A stretch of 64,000 nucleotides of DNA, from the NCBI GenBank assembly GCA_012103255.1, contig WLXD01000001.1, forward strand, positions 558,001 to 622,000, in the 5' to 3' direction. This document shows positions 60,205 to 64,000 of the stretch, in pieces. Both the position numbers and the translations under genes were made by a program. Positions within the stretch are counted from its first letter, which is position 1; each line of letters begins with the position of its first letter. The notes under the pieces were generated by a model. The model worked only from the letters and a program-made list of their open reading frames with translations, made no database searches and was not told where the DNA came from. Origin of the DNA: Acidobacteriota bacterium. GTDB taxonomy: Bacteria > Acidobacteriota > UBA890 > WLXD01.

Positions 60205-62847
60205 CTACGAGGCGTCGCGCAACGCCGTCGTCGGATTCGTGCGTGCGGCGCGCTGTGCCGGGATGAAGCCGGCGAGCATCGCTACGGCCAGGAGCATGAA
60301 GCCCATACCCAGGTACGTCACCGGGTCGGTGGCGCCGACTCCGTAGAGCTGTGATGCCATGAGTTGCGTGGCGAGCAGAGCGCTGGCGAGTCCGAGGGCG
60401 AGGCCGATCCCGGCCATGAGCGCGCCTCGCCGCACCTCCTCCATCAGCACGTTGCCGGGTTGCGCACCCAGCGCCAGGCGAATGCCGATTTCTCCGCGAC
60501 GCTGGCCGACCGAATACGAGATCACCCCGTAGATGCCGAGCGACGCGAGCAGCAGGGCAATCCCGGCGAATCCGGTCAGCATGCCCATGAAGAACCGTCG
60601 CGACGACACGGCGCGATCTACAAGTTGTTCGATCGGCCTGAAGTCGGTGAACGGAATCAGCGGATCGACCTCACGTACGGCGTTGCGAACCTGCCCCGTC
60701 ATCGCCTGCGGATTGCCCGCTGTGCGGACCACGAAGCTCGATGAGCGGACGGGTAGCTGGGGCACGAGAAAGTACATCTCCCGGCCGGAAGCCTCGTCCA
60801 TCGCGTTGTGCCGCACGTCGGCCACCACGCCGATGACCCGTGCTTCGTTCTGTCCACCCACGGCGTATTGGCCGACGGCTTCCTTCCCGGGCCAGAGCGC
60901 CTTCGCGGCCGTCTCGTTGATGATTATCACAGGGTCGCCGTCCGCATCGTCTGCGCTGAACGCACGACCTGAGAGCACCGGGATGCCCATCGTGGCGAAG
61001 TAGCCGTCACCCACCAGGCGGACGTAGGCGCTGCCGCTGAGTTCGCCTTCTGTGTCCTCGGCTGGGCGCAGGCCCCAGCTGCGGTTGCCGTCCAGCGGGA
61101 GGTTGTCCGTCAGTGCGACCGACTCGACGCCCGGGATTTCCATCAGCCGATCGCGCAGCTGGCGCTGGAGCGCCACGACGTCCGTGATGTCCGCGTAGCG
61201 GGACCCAGCGTTGACCTGGAAGCTGGCTCGTCCGGTCGGTTCGAAGCCGAGTTCCACGTCGAGAATCTGGCCGAAGCTGCGAATCAGGAGGCCGGCTCCG
61301 ATGAGCAGAGTGCAGGCCAGCGCGACCTCCACCACCACGAGGGACGAGCGCGTTAGAGATTGGGCCCGGCTGCCGGTCGCACCACGGGTGGACGTGCCGA
61401 GATCGGCAAACGGGTCCCGGCGCGTGACCTGGATTGCAGGTAGCGCGCCGATCAGAAGTGCCACTGCGACCGCGAGGCCGGCGGTGAACAGAAACGCGGT
61501 GACGTCAATGCCGGCACGATCGAGCAGAGGCAGAACGACTCCCTGCGACTGGCCGATCCAACGCATGGCGCCGATTGCGAGGCCGAGCCCCACGGCAACG
61601 CCGAGTCCGGCAAGCAACAGGCTCTCGGTAACCAGCTGCCGCACGAGGCGGCTTCGCCCGGCACCGAGAGCAGAGCGCACGGCCATCTCGCGGCGGCGCG
61701 ACACGCCGCGCACGAGCATGAGGTTGGACAGGTTGGCGCACACGATCAGCAGCACCATTCCAACCGCGCCCCAGAGGAGCCAAAGTGCACCGCTAACGCT
61801 CTTGCTAACGTGATGGCTCAGTGGACTGACGAAGCCCCAGTAGGTCCAGCCATCGAGCTCGGGTTCTTCATCGTCCAGCCGGAGATTGATCGCGTTCAGC
61901 TCGGCCTGCGCGGCGGGAATGGTCGCGCCAGGCGCGAGGCGGCCGACGACCGACATGGTGTTGCCCCAGAACGTCATGTTGTCGAGAACCGCCGGGATGA
62001 ACACCTGGACGTTGTACCCGGGCTCGAATACCGAACCGAAGTCGAAGTCGGGTGGGGTCACGCCGACGACGGTCCAATCGTTGTCGTTGAGGTCGATCAT
62101 TCGCCCGACGATCGAAGAGTCGCTCTCGAATCGGCGTTCCCAGAGTCCGTGGCTGAGAATCACTGCTGGCGGGCCGTCGGGCACGACTTCGCCCGGCTCG
62201 AAGAACCTTCCGAGGTGCGGCTCGATGCCGAGCATCGGGAAGAGATTGTCGGTTACACGGACGCCGACCAGACGTTCGGGCTCCTGCCCATCGCCGGTGA
62301 GCGCCCAGCTGCCACGCGTGAAGAACGGGCTGTAGCCGCCGAACTCGTGGATCAAGCCGCTGCTTGCCTGCCAGTGCTGCATCGTGAGAACGCGCGAGGC
62401 GAGCGCCGATGGGTTGGTTGAGCCGGGATTCTCGCGGTCGCCGTTCTCGATCCATATGAGACGGTCGGGCTCCTCGAAAGGCAGGGGGCTCAGCAGGAGC
62501 GCGTCGACCAGACTGAACACGGTTGCGTTGGCGCCGATACCGATGCCGAGAATCGCGACCGCGACGAAAGTGAAGCCGTAGTCACGGCGAAGGTTTCGAA
62601 AGGCGTATTTCAGATCTTGCAAGACACTTTCCAGGGTGGGGAGTCCGCGGGCTTCGCGGTGAAGTTCATGAGCGACGCTCAGATTGCCCACGGCGATGCG
62701 GGCTTCGCGGCGTGCCTGTGTCCGAGACATCCCGGCCGCAACCTTGTCGTCCGTGAGCATCTCGATATGAATCTCGAGCTCGGCCGCCAGATCGTCGTCC
62801 AGCGGCCTCTTCCGAACCACAGCGAGAAGCTTGCGTAGCCACAGCAT
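60205..62847 (-). CDS. ADOP-type permease (cassette 6)
   Basis: The 880-residue permease starts at ATG 62847 (MLWLRKLLAVVRKRPLDDDLAAELEIHIEM), sharing one base with the PadR-6 stop (TGATG). The prefix is the HAAS-like AELEIHIEMLTDDKVAAGMSRTQARREARIAVG type, as in ADOP-2. MacB_PCD and FtsX modules follow, ending GFIPAQRAARTNPTTALRDAS. It ends 15 bases before the shared terminator. A longer upstream frame lies inside PadR-6 and is not used. Confidence 0.9.
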   Translation of the reverse strand: MLWLRKLLAVVRKRPLDDDLAAELEIHIEMLTDDKVAAGMSRTQARREARIAVGNLSVAHELHREARGLPTLESVLQDLKYAFRNLRRDYGFTFVAVAILGIGIGANATVFSLVDALLLSPLPFEEPDRLIWIENGDRENPGSTNPSALASRVLTMQHWQASSGLIHEFGGYSPFFTRGSWALTGDGQEPERLVGVRVTDNLFPMLGIEPHLGRFFEPGEVVPDGPPAVILSHGLWERRFESDSSIVGRMIDLNDNDWTVVGVTPPDFDFGSVFEPGYNVQVFIPAVLDNMTFWGNTMSVVGRLAPGATIPAAQAELNAINLRLDDEEPELDGWTYWGFVSPLSHHVSKSVSGALWLLWGAVGMVLLIVCANLSNLMLVRGVSRRREMAVRSALGAGRSRLVRQLVTESLLLAGLGVAVGLGLAIGAMRWIGQSQGVVLPLLDRAGIDVTAFLFTAGLAVAVALLIGALPAIQVTRRDPFADLGTSTRGATGSRAQSLTRSSLVVVEVALACTLLIGAGLLIRSFGQILDVELGFEPTGRASFQVNAGSRYADITDVVALQRQLRDRLMEIPGVESVALTDNLPLDGNRSWGLRPAEDTEGELSGSAYVRLVGDGYFATMGIPVLSGRAFSADDADGDPVIIINETAAKALWPGKEAVGQYAVGGQNEARVIGVVADVRHNAMDEASGREMYFLVPQLPVRSSSFVVRTAGNPQAMTGQVRNAVREVDPLIPFTDFRPIEQLVDRAVSSRRFFMGMLTGFAGIALLLASLGIYGVISYSVGQRRGEIGIRLALGAQPGNVLMEEVRRGALMAGIGLALGLASALLATQLMASQLYGVGATDPVTYLGMGFMLLAVAMLAGFIPAQRAARTNPTTALRDAS

Positions 62848-63185
62848 CAGTCGGCGTCCTGTGGGCCGAGCACGGCCCCGATCACGTCGGCCAAACGCCA
62901 CCAGGCATCGGACTCTTCGGCGAGCTGCTTTTGCCCCCGCTCGGTGATCTCGTAGAACTTGGCGCGACGGTTGTTGTCGGAAACGCCCCACTCGGCAGCG
63001 ATGAGCTTCTGCTGAGTCAGCCGTACCAGCGATGCGTAGATGGTGCCCTGGTTGAGCATCACCTGATTGCCGCTCACCTGTTCGATGCGCCGTGCAACGC
63101 CGTAGCCGTGCTGGGCGCCGAGGGTGTCGAGCGTGCGGAGCACGAGCAGATCGAGAGTGCCCGGCAACAGATCGAGTTTCGGCAT
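62847..63185 (-). CDS. PadR-family regulator (cassette 6)
   Basis: The 112-residue repressor MPKLDLLPGTLDLLVLRTLDTLGAQHGYGVARRIEQVSG... carries LNQGTIYASLVRLTQQKLIAAEWG and RRAKFYEITERGQKQLAEE, the PadR-2-like subgroup. ATG 63185 is chosen because upstream sequence (to 63455) overlaps the operators and has no coding character. Two palindromes (63193-63245) lie directly upstream. Confidence 0.9.
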   Translation of the reverse strand: MPKLDLLPGTLDLLVLRTLDTLGAQHGYGVARRIEQVSGNQVMLNQGTIYASLVRLTQQKLIAAEWGVSDNNRRAKFYEITERGQKQLAEESDAWWRLADVIGAVLGPQDAD

Positions 63186-63192
63186 GTCATCT

Positions 63193-63245
63193 CCTGTGGT
63201 TATGCCACAGGAACGTAACATACTCCTGTGGCCAGCGCACAGGAG
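63193..63245. promoter_or_regulatory. PadR-6 operator pair
   Basis: CCTGTGG-N5-CCACAGG (63193-63211) and CTCCTGTG-N7-CACAGGAG (63223-63245) share the CCTGTG/CACAGG core and are spaced about 32 bp. The first starts 8 bases from the PadR-6 start codon. A TATGTT between them on the minus strand (63222-63217) could be the -10. Confidence 0.6.
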
Positions 63246-63276
63246 ATTAGATGCAGGATACCGCCGAGAGGTTTGC

Positions 63277-63693
63277 TCAGGCGTCGGCGGGCAGCAGACG
63301 GAACGGCTTGCCGGCGGGTCCCATGACGGCTCGGAAGTGTCTTTCGTCGAGGGTGAGCACCTCGGCGCACCCATGAAGTCGTCCGAGCGAGATGATCGAG
63401 GCATCGGCCAGGCCGAGCCCGAGATCACGGTATTCCGCGACCACATCGCGAGCAACGCTCACCTCGAGCGGTGTGAATTCCGCGAGTTGATAGGCGCCAC
63501 GGGCGACCTCGTCGAGCAGGGCGAGCTCGGCATCGACGCCGGCGAGCTTCCCCACGAGATAGTCGAGTTCGGCCAAGACGAACGGCGAGAGCAAGAACGA
63601 TCCGGTGTGCGACTCAACAATCGCGCGGCAGCTCTCGTGCCGACGTTGATCTTTGAACATCGCCGACAGGAGGCCGCTCGTATCGACGAGCAC
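63277..63693 (-). CDS. VapC-type PIN-domain toxin
   Basis: The 138-residue PIN nuclease has D4 in MLVDTSG, E43 in FVLAELDYLVG, the central Asp in LGLADASIISLGRL and the C-terminal VLTLDERHF. All four acidic metal ligands appear present, so it should be active, cleaving RNA or tRNA. The GTG start overlaps the antitoxin stop by one base (TAGTG). Confidence 0.9.
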   Translation of the reverse strand: MLVDTSGLLSAMFKDQRRHESCRAIVESHTGSFLLSPFVLAELDYLVGKLAGVDAELALLDEVARGAYQLAEFTPLEVSVARDVVAEYRDLGLGLADASIISLGRLHGCAEVLTLDERHFRAVMGPAGKPFRLLPADA

Positions 63694-63929
63694 TAGTTCT
63701 TGCCGAAGTCGCTCAGAAGCTCGTCGACGTGCTCAGCGGCCAGCGGGTTCTCCAGCACGTGGGGCCCGAGTGGCACGTTCGGTCGCGGCCCGGCGGCCCG
63801 GTGCACACGTTCGGCGATCGCTTCGCGGATCAGCTCTGCCTCGCTGCGCCGCTCGGCTCGCGCGCGCATCTTGAGCGCAGCCTTGAGGTCGTCCGGGAGA
63901 TACACCGTCGTTCGTTTCATGACATACAT
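63693..63929 (-). CDS. VapB-type ribbon-helix-helix antitoxin
   Basis: The 78-residue product has a beta strand MKRTTVYLPDDLKAALKMRAR and helix-turn-helix AELIREAIAERV forming an RHH DNA-binding dimer. A Pro-rich linker and a toxin-binding C-terminus (HVDELLSDFGKN) follow. ATG 63929 is used because AGAAGG lies 9 bases upstream; ATG 63920 is an alternative. The region 63930-64000 contains its promoter and no other recognisable feature. Confidence 0.86.
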   Translation of the reverse strand: MYVMKRTTVYLPDDLKAALKMRARAERRSEAELIREAIAERVHRAAGPRPNVPLGPHVLENPLAAEHVDELLSDFGKN

Positions 63930-64000
63930 AGTGCCATACCTTCTTTCGTGCCCACATATCGGTGGCCTTCTTTGATGTGAGACGGCCTGCGGAGTAGCTC

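Noticed and set aside
1-64000. CRISPR array or Cas genes
   Set aside because: No regularly spaced direct repeats and no Cas motifs were found; the short repeats seen are operator or att sites.

Overview
The window is high-GC bacterial chromosome, most likely from an Acidobacteriota-type organism (Gemmatimonadota is the main alternative). The argument is compositional: six two-gene cassettes of a PadR repressor plus a duplicated MacB/FtsX-like permease (the acidobacterial duplicated orphan permease, ADOP, type), many exported peptidases and hydrolases (M1, M20, S10, DUF885, metzincin-like, two gamma-glutamyltransferase-like proteins, two sulfatases), Tat and lipoprotein signals, and an outer-membrane barrel. 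No rRNA, phage structural gene or CRISPR array was seen. The phylum call is an inference.

Layout. 1-11473 holds a sulfatase cut by the window edge, a barrel protein, a TPR regulator, ADOP cassette 1, and a minus-strand run of RimB-like, RimK, sulfatase and M1 aminopeptidase genes joined mostly by ATGA overlaps. tRNA-Asn, recR and ybaB follow. The usual dnaX-ybaB-recR operon is split here: dnaX (with the SRP RNA gene just upstream of it) lies at 27074-29350, and 14.5 kb of foreign DNA separates it from ybaB.

The insertion (about 12581-27090) is an integrative element. It has a tyrosine integrase coupled to an XRE regulator, small excisionase-like HTH proteins, a RepA-like ATPase/SF2 helicase replication cassette, 37-bp imperfect direct repeats at both ends, and helically phased GGGTGC arm-type sites inside both ends. 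The repeat carries the ribosome binding site and first codons of ybaB, so integration rebuilt ybaB and left an 18-codon remnant behind dnaX. Cargo on the left side is a small protein, an XRE regulator, a four-helix membrane coiled-coil protein broken at a G10 tract, a secreted DUF3761 protein, a membrane-spanning KAP-family NTPase and a convergent EEP-fold nuclease/phosphatase. This KAP module is the best candidate for an undescribed system, possibly anti-phage.

29601-43290 contains ADOP cassettes 2-5 and an M20-family protein. 43392-63929 contains DUF885, a RelBE-like pair, S10, MBL-like, a LytS/LytTR two-component pair, two GGT-like proteins, DUF4136, a flotillin operon, a damaged metalloprotease, ADOP cassette 6 and a VapBC pair. 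Each PadR gene is preceded by its own palindrome or repeat, which suggests six separately autoregulated envelope or export responses.

Several genes carry apparent lesions: sulfatase frameshift near 9374, G10 frameshift near 14540, in-frame TGA at 24318 and 26395, frameshift near 42862, and an internal deletion near 58655. Consensus errors cannot be separated from real decay without reads.
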